Source of the DNA: Scalesia atractyloides
Lineage: Eukaryota > Streptophyta > Magnoliopsida > Asterales > Asteraceae
Reading direction: 5' to 3'
Assembly: GCA_947069175.1 (NCBI GenBank)
Contig: CAMTDV010000003.1
Location: 43,863,606-43,927,605, forward strand
Length of the DNA stretch: 64,000 nucleotides
The position numbers and the translations under genes were made by a program. Of the stretch, positions 10,024 through 22,823 are shown in pieces (position 1 is the first letter of the stretch; each line of letters opens with the position of its first letter). Under the pieces are notes generated by a model. That model did no database searches. It was not told the DNA's origin and saw only the letters and a list, made by a program, of their open reading frames with translations.

Positions 10024-13000
10024 AAGTAGTAGTAGTAGGAAAAAGATGCGGGTATTTTTCGCACATTGAGTCTTCACGTTCCCAAGTAAATTCAGGTCCC
10101 CGTTTCGACTGCCAGCGTACCCTAACAATTGGAATACGACTCCGTCTTAAACGTTTTTCTCCGATGTCCATGATCTCTACTGGTCTTTCAATGAAATGCA
10201 TAGATTCATCAATCTGAATATCTTCCAGAGGAATATGGAGGTTCTCATCAGCGAGGCACTTCTTCAAGTTTGATACGTGGAATGTTGGGTGAATTCTGTT
10301 GAGTTCTTCTGGTAGATCAAGCTTGTATGCTACAGGTCCTACTCTTTCGAATATCTTGAAAGGTCCTACGTAGCGTGGTGCTAGCTTGCCTTTCTGGCCA
10401 AAACGAACTACTCCCTTCCACGGTGATACTTTTAAAAGTACATGATCACCAATGTTAAACTCCAAAGGCTTTCGTCGTTTATCTGCATAACTCTTTTGAC
10501 GACTTTGAGCCGCTAGAAGATTGTTTCGAATTTGATGGATCTTGTCTGTGGTTTCTTGAATCAATTCTGGACTAGTGATTTAAGCTTCCCCAATTTCGTG
10601 CCAACATACTGGAGATCGGCACTTACGACCATATAAGGCTTCGAAAGGTGCCATGCCGATACTTGAATGATAGCTGTTGTTGTACGAAAATTCAACTAAT
10701 GGTAGATGAGCATCCCAATTTCCCTTGAAGTCTATGACACATGCTCGAAGCATATGGTGCGTTCAGATTGTCCATCAGTTTGAGGATGATAAGCGGTACT
10801 GAGGTCTAATCGTGTACCCAAAGCGGCTTGTACGGCTTGCCAGGTTCGTGAAGTGAAACGACCATCACGATCTAAAATAATGCTTAACGGTACACCATGA
10901 CGGCTTAAGATTTAGCTGATGTAGATACGAGCTAACTTCTCGTTCTTGAAATCTTCGCGGATCGGAATAAAGTGTGCTGATTTTGTAAGACGATCAATGA
11001 TTACCCATATAGTGGCATACCCACCAGAAGTGCGAGGTAACCCGGTAATGAAGTCCATGGTTATGTTTTCCCACTTCCATACAGGTATTTCAGGTTGGAC
11101 CAGAAGTCCTGAGGGTCTTTGATGTTCAGCTTTTACCTTGGAACATGTAAGGCACTTGGAAACAAAAACAGCAATATCCTTTTTCATTCCAGGCCACCAG
11201 TAGGTGTATCTAAGGTCTTGATACATCTTGTCGGCTCCTGGGTGTATAGAGTATCGTGTTTTGTGTGCCTCATTCATAAGGAATTCACGAAGGTTGTTGT
11301 GGTCAGGAATCCATATGCGATCTAGATAGTACAGAATACCGTCAGATTTAGTTTCAATTTTAAGTTCAGCTCCACAGGACAGCTCCTTTCGTACGTCGTC
11401 TTCTGTTATTGAAACATGTTGGGCTTCTCGAATTTGATCTTTGATGTCGGTTATGATTTGCGAACATAAAAGATGAATGGAGTTCGCATAACCCTTTCGA
11501 CTGAGTGCATCGGCCACCACATTTGCCTTGCCAGGGTGATACCGAATTTCACAGTCGTAGTCATTAAGAAGTTCGACCCATCTTCGTTGCCTCATGTTTA
11601 ACTCCTTTTGGTTGAAGATAGGTTGAAGACTCTTGTGGTCAGTGTATATTTCACACTTAGTACCGTAGAGATAATGTCTCCATATCTTAAGAGCGAACAC
11701 AACGGCTCCAAGTTCTAGGTCGTGGGTGGTGTAGTTCTTCTCATGAGTTTTGAGTTGTCTAGAAGCATAAGCTATCACCTTTCCTCTTTGCATTAGAACA
11801 CAGCCTAGTCCTTGCCCTGACGCGTCGCAATAAACCACGAAGTCATCACAACCTTCAGGAAGAGTGAGGATAGGTGCATCACAGAGTTTTTGTTTAAGGG
11901 TCTGGAAGGCTTCTTCTTGTTTGGGTCCCCATATGAAGGGTTTCCCTTTATGAGTTAAAGCCGTGAGTGGTACAGCAATGCGCGAGAAATTTGAAATGAA
12001 ACGGCGATAATAACCAGCCAAACCAAGGAATGATCTTACTTCGGTTGGTGTACGTGGCGCTTGCCATTCATGTACTGCTTTGATCTTTGAGGGGTCGACA
12101 TGTATTCCCTTGTCATTGACACATGTCCAAGGAATTGTACCTCTTTTAACCAGAATTCGTATTTGGAGAATTTGGCGTAGAGCTTTTCATTCTCTAAGAG
12201 TGTAAGGATGAGTCGAAGGTGCCGTTCATGATTAGACTTAGACTTTGAGTAAATGAGGATGTCGTCGATGAAGACTATAACAAAGCGATCGAGATAGGGT
12301 TTGCAGACTCTGTTCATTAGATCCATGAAGACAGCTGGAGCGTTGGTTAAACCAAATGGCATGACCATGAATTTATAATGACCATAACGAGTTCGGAAGG
12401 CGGTCTTTGGGACGTCTTCTTCATGTACTCTGAGTTGATGATAACCAGAACGAAGGTCGACTTTTGAAAAACAGCTGGCGCCTTGAAGTTGGTCAAGAAG
12501 ATCATCAATGCGAGGTAAAGGATAGCGGTTCTTGACCGTTAACTTGTTGACTTCTCTGTAGTCGATGCACATGCGAAACGTTCCATCTTTCTTCTTCACA
12601 AAAAGGACAGGTGCACCCCAAGGCGAGGAGCTAGGACGTATGAATCCTTTGTCAGTCAACTCTTGCAATTGACTGGCTAGCTCTTGCATTTCGGAGGGGG
12701 CTAACCTATAAGGAGACTTTGCAACTGGTGTAGCACCAGGTATAAGATCAATGCGGAATTCGACTTCTCTCAAGGGAGGAAGTCCTGAAATGTCGTCAGG
12801 AAAAACTTGCGGAAAATCTTTTACTACTGGGATGTCTTCAAGTTTCTTCTCCATGGTTCCCTTTTTGATGACATGAGTTAGAAATGCGACATAATTCTTG
12901 CGGAGATATTTTCGAGCTTGAAGACAGGACATTAATCTGAGTCCTTTCGATGGGGTTTCTCCAATGATTCGTAGAGTCTGACCGTTTGTAAGAAGAATGC

Positions 13001-13450
13001 GTATAAACTTTTCGCGGCATACAACTTCAGCCTGATGTTGGCTGAGCCAGTCCATACCAATTATAATGTCAAAGCTTCCCAACTTCATAGGAATGAGGTC
13101 AGCTGGAAAATCGTGATCGTTTAAGGTGAGAGTACAATTGCGTATAATAGAGTTTAATGAGACCGGTTTTCCGTCAGCAACTTCTACTGTTATGGATTCC
13201 ATGAGCTTATCACGAGTTTGGTTGAGGATGGGTTCAAATTCTAAGGACACAAAACTTTTATCCGCGCCAGTATCAAACAACATGGATGCATAACTACCAT
13301 TGATAAGAAACGTACCGTTAACCACATTGCTGTCAGCTCTAGCCTGATTAGCGTTGATGTTGAAAGCTCTTCCTCTTGCAGGTGGAGGAGCTTGGTTAGC
13401 CTGATTCACCGGATTTGCTTGGGCTTGAGCATGTATAATGTTCACCAAGC
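10022..13450 (-). pseudogene. pol: Element A pol (protease-RT-RNase H-integrase-chromodomain)
   Basis: Open from the Gag knuckle through protease (LFDTGADKSF, Asp near 13274) and reverse transcriptase (CIDYREVNK, FGLTNAPAVF, catalytic FIDD near 12260), then frameshifted near 12120. It resumes at 12021 (GYYRRF) through RNase H (YCDASGQGLG, TDHKSL) and the integrase zinc domain (HPGADKMYQD...CLTCSK) to the first catalytic Asp (MDFITGLPRT). A TAA near 10915 follows. The second-Asp motif reads LDRD instead of SDRD. A small deletion after DGQSERT (about 10755) shifts the frame. The last part (10022-10564) holds the integrase C-terminus (GKLAPRYVGPF) and the chromodomain-like tail (IPIVRVRWQSKRGPEFTWE). 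Non-functional. Confidence 0.93.
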
Positions 13451-14674
13451 GTGGACAAGTGTTTCTAAAGTGGCTTGGGTCTCCACAATTGTAGCAAGCC
13501 CGCATAGGTTGCACCATGGGATAGTTGGGTTGGTAGTAGGATTGGGCTAAATGTTGGGTAGGTGGTAGTAGTAGAGGTTGTTGGGCTTGACCCATTATTT
13601 GATGGTGGGTTTGGGTTGAGGGCTGGTGGCGGTTCGTCCGCTGAGGTATGCGACAGGTTTGAACAGTGTGACCTGCGTGACCACAGTCGGTGCAATGTTG
13701 GCAGGGATGATCAGGAAAGTGATGGTATTGGCAACGGTTGCAATTTGGGAATGGGCCAGAGTATGGCCTTTTATATGGTGCAGGTGAGGGGGCAACTTGG
13801 GTAATCGGTGCAGTAGGGATAGGGAAATTCGTTTATGTGACAGCAAAGTTTCTGGTGTTACGTTCCCTCTTGTTAGCAAACTTAGAGGAGGAGGTGGAAT
13901 GGTTTGAAGTTTGGCCCTCAACGGGGGCTTTCTTTTTCTCATCTTTAAATTTACCGTTGCGAATTCGATTCTCGGTAAACTCAGTAGCTAGTTCCATAGC
14001 AGCTTCAAGTGTTGCTGGCGAAGTGCTGAGAACTGAGTCTTGAATTTTCGAGGGAAGACCTCGAATATAGTGCTCGACTAAGCGGTAAACTGGGGTGAAC
14101 AAGTTAGGGACCATTTGGTTCAACTCTAAGAACCTCTTGTTGTAGGAAGTATGATCTCCCTCCTTTTGCTTCAATGAATGAAATTCATCCTGTAAGTTTT
14201 TAATCTCACTTCTAGGGCAGAAGCGTCTCGTCATGATTTCCCTTAACTCCTCCCACGTTAAGGCCATTGCATCCTCGATTCCTCTCTTACCCTTTTCAGT
14301 ATTCCACCAGGTAAGAGCTACCCCAAATAGTCTCCCGGTTGCATATCGTACCTTGCGATCCTCGGGACAATCGCAGTTGAGGAAGGTGTTTTCCATTTCC
14401 TCAAACCAGTGGAGGAGAGCAGTGACACCTTTGGTCCCTTCAAATTTCGGAGGATCGCAAGAATTGAAATGTTTATATGAGCACTTTTTGGTAGGAGGGT
14501 TGCCGATGTTCTGGTCTTCTTGCTGGGGAGGATTGGTGGGATTTGTGGCGAGAGCTTGTTGTACTTGAACCACAATGTCAGGAAGCACCGCGGCCATTTG
14601 TTTTGCGATTTGAGTGGCCAAGCGTTCGTGTGACCTTCCTGATCTTCTACCCCCTCGTTGTTGCCTAGCCTACA
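13451..14674 (-). pseudogene. gag: Element A gag
   Basis: The ancestral start appears to be the ATG at 14672-14674, but its next codon is now TAG; an in-frame ATG at 14621 is the first usable one. The 263-codon block 13833-14621 carries the capsid core (LLHWFEEMENTF, VALTWWNTEK, RFCPRSEI, FLELNQMVP). A frameshift near 13835 separates it from two CCHC knuckles (CTDCGHAGHTVQTC about 13640-13690, and CYNCGDPSHFRNTC 13455-13496). The second knuckle is in frame with protease, so Gag and Pol were one polyprotein. Its closest relative here is gag of B. Confidence 0.92.
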
Positions 14675-15475
14675 TCTACAGGAACATACATAAAAAGATT
14701 GTGAGTTTATGGAGTCTTTTTAGGTGTCATGTGTCTTAAAGAAAATAAAAAAAATAACATAAATATCAATAATGCAACTACATCCACAGGATGTCTTGGG
14801 TTTGCTCATGTTGGGCCTCAAATGTCCCCCATACCTTCACCTTTATAGTCATGTGGGCCCCCATGACTATTGGCTTGGTAGGATTCACATTAGTATTGGC
14901 GGTTTAACGCTCGCATCACCCGAATGAAAACCATGAAATATGTTTATGAGATGTATGGTCGGAAGGTGTCCAGGTGTAGACACAATGACAACTCAAAGTG
15001 GGGTTAGCTCACACGACGTTTGGTATAGCATGCTTTGGCCTAATAGGTACTTCGTACTCTCATCGTTAGTCCCCAGGTAGGCAAACTGGTCCTTTATTTT
15101 GGATTTATACGAATGCAGGCCTAGACAGGACGTTCCAACTACCGGTACTTGTACCCTTCCAGTTACTACATGCCCGTCATGAGAACTCACTTTGATGTGA
15201 TTTGAAAATACAAAAATCATTGTAAAAACAATCATGAAAATGATGTGGTGTGTGCTCTCATGGATATGATATGTTATGAGAATATGATTCATGATAGGCA
15301 TTATATAATAATATGTACTTATGAACATGCTTGCATAACATGGAATGTAACATTAAACATAAAACATATAAACATCATGAATTTTGCATGTAACACACAA
15401 AAATTTTAAAAATTCTAATCAACTATAGTATAGGCTCTAAGGGTCTAATAACTTATCCTATATCCCTATAGTCAT
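14675..15475 (-). other. Element A untranslated leader
   Basis: Lies between the primer-binding site and gag. It is non-coding and clearly related to the B leader (22824-23649), sharing blocks such as ggccccatgactat-like sequence, cctaataggt-cttcgtactc and ccccaggtaggcaaactgg. Such a conserved leader would be the place for a packaging signal, but none is identified. Confidence 0.7.
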
Positions 15476-15488
15476 GGCTCTGATACCA
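15476..15488 (-). other. Primer-binding site of A (tRNA-iMet type)
   Basis: Minus strand TGGTATCAGAGCC, three bases from the LTR edge at 15492. Confidence 0.92.
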
Positions 15489-16637
15489 ATCTGTCACACC
15501 CCGACCCGCAGTGGAATAAGAGTCGGGGCATAATTGGGTTATCACCAAAGCTCATGATATTTACTAATATTTTCATATTTATTAAATTCAAAATTTCATC
15601 CTCAATATTCCAAACATGTTCATACAAATACAAAGAAAGATAATCAACTAAACAATCCAAAATCTAAACCAGTTTATTCTTCTAAGCCATCCTATGTATT
15701 TCTGGCTGCAGCTTGATCACCTGTATCATGTGTAAAAATGGGGGTTTTTGGTCAACATAAGTTGGCGAGTGAACCTTGTTAGAAAACATTTATTATTGAT
15801 CTCTTGTTATCTTTATCATGGAAAATTGTGCAATAATCATATGTGAGCAAACGTAATTAAATCATACAATAACAATAACCACAACAAACAATAACATACA
15901 ATAACAACCAACTTGCAAGAATATATAACATGAATGAAACTGTATATGTTGGCAACGTCATGTTCACGCTCATAATGTAATGGGGAACGGACGGCTTATG
16001 ATAAATGTCCGTGCGATCAAGGCTCAATCAAACGGAGCCGATCATATGTTGGCAACGTCTGGTTCACGCTCATAATGTAATGGGGAACAGCTCAACGCTC
16101 ATAATGTAATGGGGAGCGGCGGCCAATGATAATGTATGTACTGAAAAATGATAAATTTAATCTAAACAATAACCACACAAACAGTTGATACATGTTGAAT
16201 ACACATTTGTTCATGGATATGATAGATGCACAATAGTTTAAATGTGATAAATAACAAGACACATGATACAAACCAAAAACGTGATTAAAACGGGGAATTT
16301 GTAGAGATTCACTCACCTTGGGTGCGTTCGGTTGAAGATGATGAAATGCGCACGAGTTTAGAGGATTGATCAACGAGAATTAACTAACCTAAATAATAAC
16401 GAAAGGTATGGTAAATGAGTGGATTTTATTAATAATTTTAATAAGATTTTTAGATATATTTTTGTGAGTTTAAGGCTATTTTCTATCTTTAAAAACATTA
16501 TTTTTAAGTATTTTTAATTGATTTTTAAATTAAATAAATAAATAAAAATATATAAAAAATGTTGACTTTTGCGTTGACCATTGCCCGCTGACCGTGACTG
16601 TTGACTGTTTGACCGGTTCGCTAGTGTGCATGTGTGC

Positions 16638-17041
16638 GCCGGGTAAGGCTCGAACCCGAGACCTCCCGTACGCGTGCACGCAGCTCTACCAACTGAGCTA
16701 CGTGTCTAACCCGAATTAATTCTGTTTTTAATTATAGTTATATACTGTTTTAGTTTATTCAAAATTCTTTTATTTTCAAAAAGGATTTTAATCATCGAAC
16801 AGGTCTCGAACCCGGGACCTGTGGGTTAGTGTTGCACACAGTCCACCGCTGGACTGTGTGTCTAACCTGGTTAATATATCGATTTTTATTATACTTAACA
16901 TCTTCCTTGAATTAATCCGGTTCAGTTAAAAAGAAGAACTTCTTTATTACAGCTAATGAGTTTGTGTCAAGGATCGAACTCGCGGCTTGTGATTAATGTG
17001 TGCACACAGTCCACCGCTGGACTGTGTGTCTAACCCGAGTT
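16638..17041 (-). other. tRNA-like modules M1-M3 in the A 5' LTR
   Basis: Same order and strand as in the 3' LTR. M1 is at about 16638-16712 with its A-box at 16689-16700 and B-box at 16647-16656. M2 is at about 16803-16870 with its 11-bp hairpin at 16835-16860. M3 is at about 16971-17041. M2 lacks a stretch of about 10 bases beside its T arm relative to the other LTR. Confidence 0.65.
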
Positions 17042-17866
17042 ATAATCCAAATTATATTAAACTTATATACAAACTAACTTCGTCTTCTTTGATACAATAT
17101 CACAGACAACGATTACCCTACTGTTTCTTGTTTAATTCGATTGACAAACATTCAAATGATTAAAATGATATGGCAGGGAAGATTTTGGAAGTAAACATAC
17201 CGGAGAAATGATCTTTCTCAGAGTTCCGGCGAAGTCGTCGGCTCTGTTTTTATGGACTTTGTCTGAGCGGACCAAATAAAAATTTTGATTAGCTAGATGT
17301 GGAATTGAAGTACCGAACAAGAGTTATCAGAATGTTTAAAGGTTTATACCGTTTCAGAGCGAGTTCTAAAAATTCTCAGAAATTTTCCGGCGAGTGATGA
17401 TTATCCGATATCGTCGCCTGGAACTGATTATAATTGAAGGGTTTGAGTTAGCAAAAGCTTAACAACTGAAAGAAGATAGAAGAATTGAGAAACTTACTGT
17501 TTTAATGGAAGACACAGTTTTCCGGCGAAAGTCCGGCGAGTTCAAAAAGCTTTTCCGACGAACTGAAAGTAGAGCGAAAGTGAAATTGGAGGTTCTGCGG
17601 ATGATTTTGAGTCGCGAGAGGATGCTATTGTTGGAGTAATTCAGGAAGTGAAGATTTTCGGTTATTAAAACCGATCATCACATGAATTCAAGTCCATTCA
17701 TGACTGAATTGATTAAAATTGTCGGTTTATCGGTTATAATCAGAAATCCGTGATCACTCAAACGTCTTGGACGTTTGGAAGCCGATAACGGTTTCAGTTA
17801 GCGTAAACAGGTCGATTCATGGTTGAACATATGATTTAATTGTTTCCTAGAACTCACAAAAACATC

Positions 17867-17945
17867 AAGTGGCGGAGTGGTTATATGTGCGTGAGTTAAG
17901 TTGTTGAGCTTTCCAGCTGACCCGGGTTCGAGTCCCGGCAGCCCG
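17867..17945 (+). other. tRNA-like module M4 in the A 5' LTR
   Basis: Plus-strand TGGCGGAGTGGTTA with a perfect T stem-loop CCGGG-TTCGAGT-CCCGG. It is the better preserved of the two A copies. Confidence 0.62.
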
Positions 17946-18132
17946 TTTTTCATTTTATTTATTTTATTTTTACTTTTTAACAATTATAGCTTTTAAATTC
18001 TAATTTGTTTATTAATTATGCATCGTTCCAAAATTAAAATAAACATAAATACGCAACGAAACATTTATAACTTGATATTCGATTACAAACGAAGCGGGTT
18101 TGGAAAAAAACCCGTTTTTGACAAATGTTACA

Positions 18133-18137
18133 TAAGG
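18133..18137. repeat. Right target-site duplication of A (taagg)
   Basis: Pairs with 7378-7382. After it the interrupted 60-bp repeat of B resumes (cacgcgttgttcaactcg). Confidence 0.95.
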
Positions 18138-18658
18138 CACGCGTTGTTCAACTCGTCTCCCACAAGGAACTGATGGGCCTAACAAAAAATTAGCATACAA
18201 CTTGACAATATGTAATACATAACTACAAACAATATTTACATTCTAAGTTTAGATCATAATATGGTATAGCAGGAGTTTGAATAAATGAATTAGTTTAAGC
18301 GACACATGATACACCCCAAAACGTGTAGTAAAAGGGGGAATTTGTAAGAATTCACTCACAGTGGTTGCGTTTCTTGGATTGATGAAGAATGCGCACGAAT
18401 TTGGATTTAACCACGAGAGAAACTAACCTAGATAATAACATAACGGTTCGGTAAATAAGCGGATTTTATTAATCAATTTTAATAGGATTTTTGGATATAT
18501 TTTTGTGAGTTTAATGCTATTTTCTAACTTTAAAAACATTATTTTTAAGTATTTTTAATTAAATGAAAAATAATAAAAATTGTTGACTTTGTGACTTTGA
18601 CCGAGACTGTTTACCGTTGACCGTTGACCGTTGACCGGTTCGGTCGGTTATATAGTTG

Positions 18659-19072
18659 CACTGAGTGAGGTTCGAACTCGTGACCTCCCGTACGCGTGCA
18701 CGCAGCTCTACCAACTGAGCTACGTGTCTAACCCGAAATATTTCTGTTTTTAATTATATTTATACACTATTTAAGTTAATCCGAAAATCATTTATTTTAA
18801 AAAGGATTTAATTGTATCGACTCGGTGTTCTCCACAGGTCTCGAACCCGGGACCTGTGGTTTAGTTTGGCACACAGTCCACCGCTGGACTGTGTGTCTAA
18901 CTTGGTAAATATTCCGGTTTTTATTATACTTAACAGTTAACTACGAGTGGATCCGGTTCAGTTTAAAAAGGAACATTTTTATTACCGAGAATGTGCGTGT
19001 GTCAAGGATCAAACTCGGGACGTATGCGTATTGTTTGCACACAGTCCACCGCTGGACTGTGTGTCTAACCCG
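18659..19072 (-). other. tRNA-like modules M1-M3 in the B 3' LTR
   Basis: M1 (about 18659-18736) keeps the D-arm TAGCTCAGTTGGTAGAGC exactly, with a B-box AGTTCGAACC. M2 (about 18836-18906) and M3 (about 19003-19072) both keep the cacacagtcca/tggactgtgtg hairpin. A and B have diverged in between, so retention of these arms stands out. Confidence 0.65.
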
Positions 19073-20057
19073 TTTATAATACCGATTTTAATTAATCTTA
19101 TAATCATAATAGTCTTCATCTTCTTCGTTCAAAACACAGACAACGGTTAAACCAACTGTTTCTTGTTTAATTCGGTTAACGAATATTATGAGCAATTGAA
19201 AGGTATTGAACATAAAGGGTTTGGGGAAAGAAAGTACCGGAACAGGTCGTCTTTTTCAGAACTCCGGCAAGGATCGCCAGCTCTGTTTTGTGAGCTTCCT
19301 CTGTTCGGGTCAAATAACAGTTTTGATTGATTAGATATAAAATTGAATTACTGAGCAACGATTATCAGGCTGTTTAGATGATCATACCGATGATTCTGGA
19401 AATTCCAGAAGTTTTCCGGCGAAAACAGAAAATCCGGCAACGTCGTCTGGGGTTGATTCTGGGTGATGGAGTGATGTTAGACTTTGTCTAATAATGGAAT
19501 GAAACAGAAAAAGTCGAGGTATTTACCGTGTAGATGAAACTCTCGGTTTTCCGGCGACTTGCAGAGAATTCCGGCGAGTGAAATTTCTTGCGACAGAGAT
19601 TCTTCAGGGGTTTATGGTGAGTGTGGGTGATGTCAGTATGAGCTCTAAGGATCTTATTTTAGAGTAAGCAGAAGGGGTGGAGTGAATTCGGTTTTCCGGC
19701 GATAATTTCCGGTTAACTTGCAGGGGATTCCGGCGACTTGCGGCGAAGTTTTCTGAGCAAATTGGAGAGTGTAAGTGAGACAACTCGTGGGCACAACTGA
19801 TGAATAAGGTATAACTCGGATTGAATTATATTTTCGGTTTCGAACGAGAATTATGGTCCATGAATGAAATTGATTGATTTTTTCGGTTATAACCGATGAT
19901 TATTGTCCGATATACTTGCATGATTCCGAAGTCAAAAGAAAACGTCAAAATCTCGCGTATTTTCCGGCATCTGCGGATTTGGGCGCGCTGAGTGACTGGG
20001 TTTGATTTCCAATTTTATTTTATGTATTATTTGTTTCAATAACTTAACAAGAATCAC

Positions 20058-20137
20058 AAGTGGCGGAGTGGTTGGATGTTGGAGTGTTAAGTCCTTGTGA
20101 TACTCTCGGCTGACCCGGGTTCGAAACCCGGCATCAG
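20058..20137 (+). other. tRNA-like module M4 in the B 3' LTR
   Basis: Plus-strand TGGCGGAGTGGTTGG and a perfect T stem-loop CCGGG-TTCGAAA-CCCGG, with a long variable region as in Ser/Leu tRNAs. No full cloverleaf or obvious anticodon stem. Confidence 0.62.
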
Positions 20138-20320
20138 TATTTTATTTTTATTTCATTATTTTTAATAGATTTTCAATTATAAATTTTATATTCTAATATA
20201 TTTATTAATTATGTATCGTTTAAAATTAATTTGAGCATTAATACGCAACGAAATTTTTAACTGGATGTTCGGTTAATAAACGAAGCGGGTTTGGTTAACC
20301 CGGTTTTGACGGATGTTACA

Positions 20321-20356
20321 GTATCCCCTACTTTTAGAAATTTCGTCCCGAAATTT
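20321..20356 (-). other. Polypurine tract and adjacent hairpin of B
   Basis: gtatcccctac next to the LTR is the complement of a purine tract. The hairpin aaatttcg-tcc-cgaaattt lies at 20338-20356, identical to that of A. Confidence 0.8.
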
Positions 20357-21481
20357 AAGTAGTGGCATGTTTGACTCAAAAGGATGGTGTTTTAATTTGG
20401 CAATTGCATACATATAAGGGGGTAAGAGTTTAAATTTTTGTTTGAGGCGGTAACGTTCCTTGTAAGGGTTGAATACCCTGCTACGGAATCGCTTTTTGTT
20501 GCCTAAGGTAAAGAATATTTAGAAACAAGTTGTTTGACCAAGTATAATTTTTATGCATAATAGTTTTGATACGTTTGGAAAAATAAGGATATATCCTAAA
20601 ACAAAACTTTTACTACTAAAACCTACATGGAACCTCTCATAACCGCCTGACAATGCCTCTGATCCTTTGGCAAGAATACTTATATATAGGAAGTACCAGC
20701 GGCGTATCCACCATATTCTTGTCAAATTTTCATTGGTTTTATCAGTAAGTCATGATTGGTTCTATGATATGACTCTAGAACATAAACAAACACAACAACC
20801 AAAGCCTGAGTCCTAATTCTGATAGTATACATGTTTGAATGGTGACAGTACCTCTCTCGTTTGTTTTGATGGAGAGGTTAGTCTATGTAGAAATGGAACA
20901 CAATCCAATTTCTTTAATTGATGAGATGATATAAATGTTAAATCAGTGAGTATAAAACAAACTTCAACCAAGACATTACTAAATCCTACATGGAACTTCT
21001 CATAACCGCCTGACAATGCCTCTGATCCTTTGACAAGAATACTTATATATAGGAAGTACCAGCGGCGTATCCACCATATTCTTATCAAATTTTCATTGGC
21101 TTTATCCGTAAGTTATGATTAGCTCTATGTGACTCTAAAACATAAACAAACACAATCAACCAAAGCTTGAGTCCTAATTCTGATAGTATACATGTTTGAA
21201 TGATGACAGTTCCTCTCTCGTTTGTTATGATGGAGAGGTTAGTCTATGTAGAAGTGAGACACAGCCCAACTTCTTTAAATAATGAGATTCAAATACGTTG
21301 AGATGTATGATGATATGAACGTTAAATCAATGAGTATAAAACAAACTGAAATAGTAATTTGCATTAAAATTCTTGGATAAATTTCCAATTTTAATTGAGA
21401 TACGTGAAAATTAAGATAACATAAAGAAAAACATAAAAAACTAAGCGGTTGGAGTTGAATCATGATTTTTGGTGAAGGAGA
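20357..21481 (-). other. Non-coding stretch replacing pol in B, with a 363-bp tandem duplication
   Basis: Where A has 3.4 kb of pol, B has 1.1 kb with no pol homology that I can see. Two tandem copies of a roughly 363-bp unit span about 20600-21340 (cctacatgga at 20622 and 20985; gtcctaattctgatagtat in both). A short reading frame is shared by the copies (IWWIRRWYFLYIS), but its differences change amino acids, so I do not call it a gene. Confidence 0.75.
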
Positions 21482-22823
21482 CTAGTTTGGGGGTTCATTT
21501 GGGCCGTCATTATCTTCAATAGGATTGGAGTTGATGTTGAAAACTCTTCCTCTTACTGGTGGCCTAGTGGTTGGGTTTTCTTGATTTGCTTGGTTAACTG
21601 GGTTTGATTGAGCTTGAGCGTTTATGATGTTAACCAATCGAGGGCATGTGTTTCTATAATGGGTAGGGTCGCCACAATTAAAACAAGCTCGAACATAAGG
21701 TAACATGGGGTATTGGGGTTGTTGATATGTTTGGATCATGTTTTGAGTAGGGGGTGAGATTTGGGTTTGAGGGGTGCGGCAAACCTTGCTCAAATGACCA
21801 TAGCGTCCACAAGTCGCACATAGTCAACAAGGTAAGGTAGATGGATGGTGATAAAAACAGGTGTTACATTGAGGGTGAGGTCCAAGGTAAGGTTTCTTAT
21901 TTGGGTAAGTTGAGTTGGGTGCTACTTGAGTGATTGGGATAGCTTGGAGGGGTACGGCTTGTGAGGCTGGTTGATTGCGTTGGGTGACAGCGATAAGTGC
22001 CCATCTCGTTTTCGCTTAGAAATGGGTTGAGAAGGGGATTCGGTTTGGGTGGAGTTTGAGGTTTCAGTCGATGCTTTATCCTTCTTCTTCTCCTCCTTGA
22101 AGTCTTTATTCCATATGCGGTTCTCGGTGAACTCTGTAGCTAACTCCATTGCTGTTTCCAAGGTTGCAGGTGTGGTACTTATTACAGAGTCTTGAATTTT
22201 TGAAGGTAGACCTCGAATGTAGTGCTCGATCAAACGGTAGAGGGGAGTGAACAAGTTGGGAACCATTTGATTTAACTCGAGGAACCTCTTGTTGTATGTG
22301 GTGTGATCGCCTTCCTTTTGTTTCAAAGAATAGAACTCATCCTCCAATTTCTTGATTTCGCTCCTTGGGCAAAACCGACTTGTCATGATTTCCTTCAACT
22401 CTTCCCAAGTCAAAGTCATAGCATCTTCTACACCTCGTTTGGCCTTCTCTGTATTCCACCATGTAAGTGCTATTCCAAGCAAACGACCGGTAGCATATCG
22501 CACTTTGCGATCATCGGGGCAATCGCAATTTAGAAAAGTGTTTTCCATTTCCTCAAACCAATGGAGCAGAGCGGTGACACCTTCCGTTCCTTCGTATTTT
22601 GGAGGATCGCAGGATTTGAAATGCTTGTAGGTGCATTAGTGGTTTTTGGGGGAGGATTGACAATGTTTTGATCTTCTTGATTGACGGGGTTAGCGGTAAG
22701 GGCTTGTTGGACTTGAACTACAATGTTGGGTATTACTGCAGCCATTTGTTGAGCGATTTGGGCAGCCATGCGCTCGCGAGCTTTTCCTGATCTCATCTTC
22801 CTACGAGCGAGACGAGAAGACAT
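21482..22823 (-). pseudogene. gag: Element B gag, stand-alone
   Basis: Starts near 22823 (MSSRLARRKMRSGKARERM). A one-base shift near 22630 separates the N-terminus from the capsid block 21922-22548 (ENTFLNCDCPDDRKV, ALTWWNTEKAK, RFCPRSEI, FLELNQMVP). Another shift near 22010 and a TGA just before the first knuckle (CATCGRYGHLSKVC, about 21780-21822) follow. The second knuckle (CFNCGDPTHYRNTC) is at about 21670-21711. The frame ends at 21482 shortly after FNINSNP, at about the point where protease starts in A. So B encodes, or encoded, Gag only, and the breaks now disable that too. Confidence 0.9.

Larger units (their letters stand above)
7383..18132 (-). mobile_element. Element A, gag-pol Ty3/gypsy chromovirus, decayed
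   Basis: A 10.75-kb element with LTRs at 7383-9987 and 15492-18132, flanked by taagg. In minus-strand order: 5' LTR, primer-binding site, leader, gag, protease, reverse transcriptase, RNase H, integrase, chromodomain-like tail, polypurine tract, 3' LTR. The outer end of the 3' LTR is intact. Its inner end reads tgttaaa instead of tgttaca. Frameshifts and stops inactivate gag-pol. Confidence 0.95.
15492..18132 (-). mobile_element. Element A 5' LTR
   Basis: 2641 bp, starts tgtcacaccccgacc and ends tgttaca, followed by taagg. By eye it differs from the other A LTR at roughly a few positions per hundred, plus indels such as a 32-base segment near 15874-15905. This suggests A is older than D. Confidence 0.93.
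18138..20320 (-). mobile_element. Element B 3' LTR, second part
   Basis: Resumes the B LTR after A and ends gatgttaca at 20320. It carries the TTGAC cluster (18583-18635), the tRNA-like modules and ccggcga-rich sequence (about 19410-19740). The layout is that of the A LTR, but the sequence is clearly divergent, so A and B are sister families and not copies of one. Confidence 0.92.

Noticed and set aside
18579..18640. Telomere-like or simple gttgacc repeat in the B LTR
   Set aside because: Only a few gttgacc units, not a telomeric motif; better described as a TTGAC cluster.
20519..21088. Duplicated short ORF (IWWIRRWYFLYIS) as a gene in B
   Set aside because: The two copies differ at amino-acid-changing sites, there is no start/stop consistency, and it lies in a simple tandem duplication.
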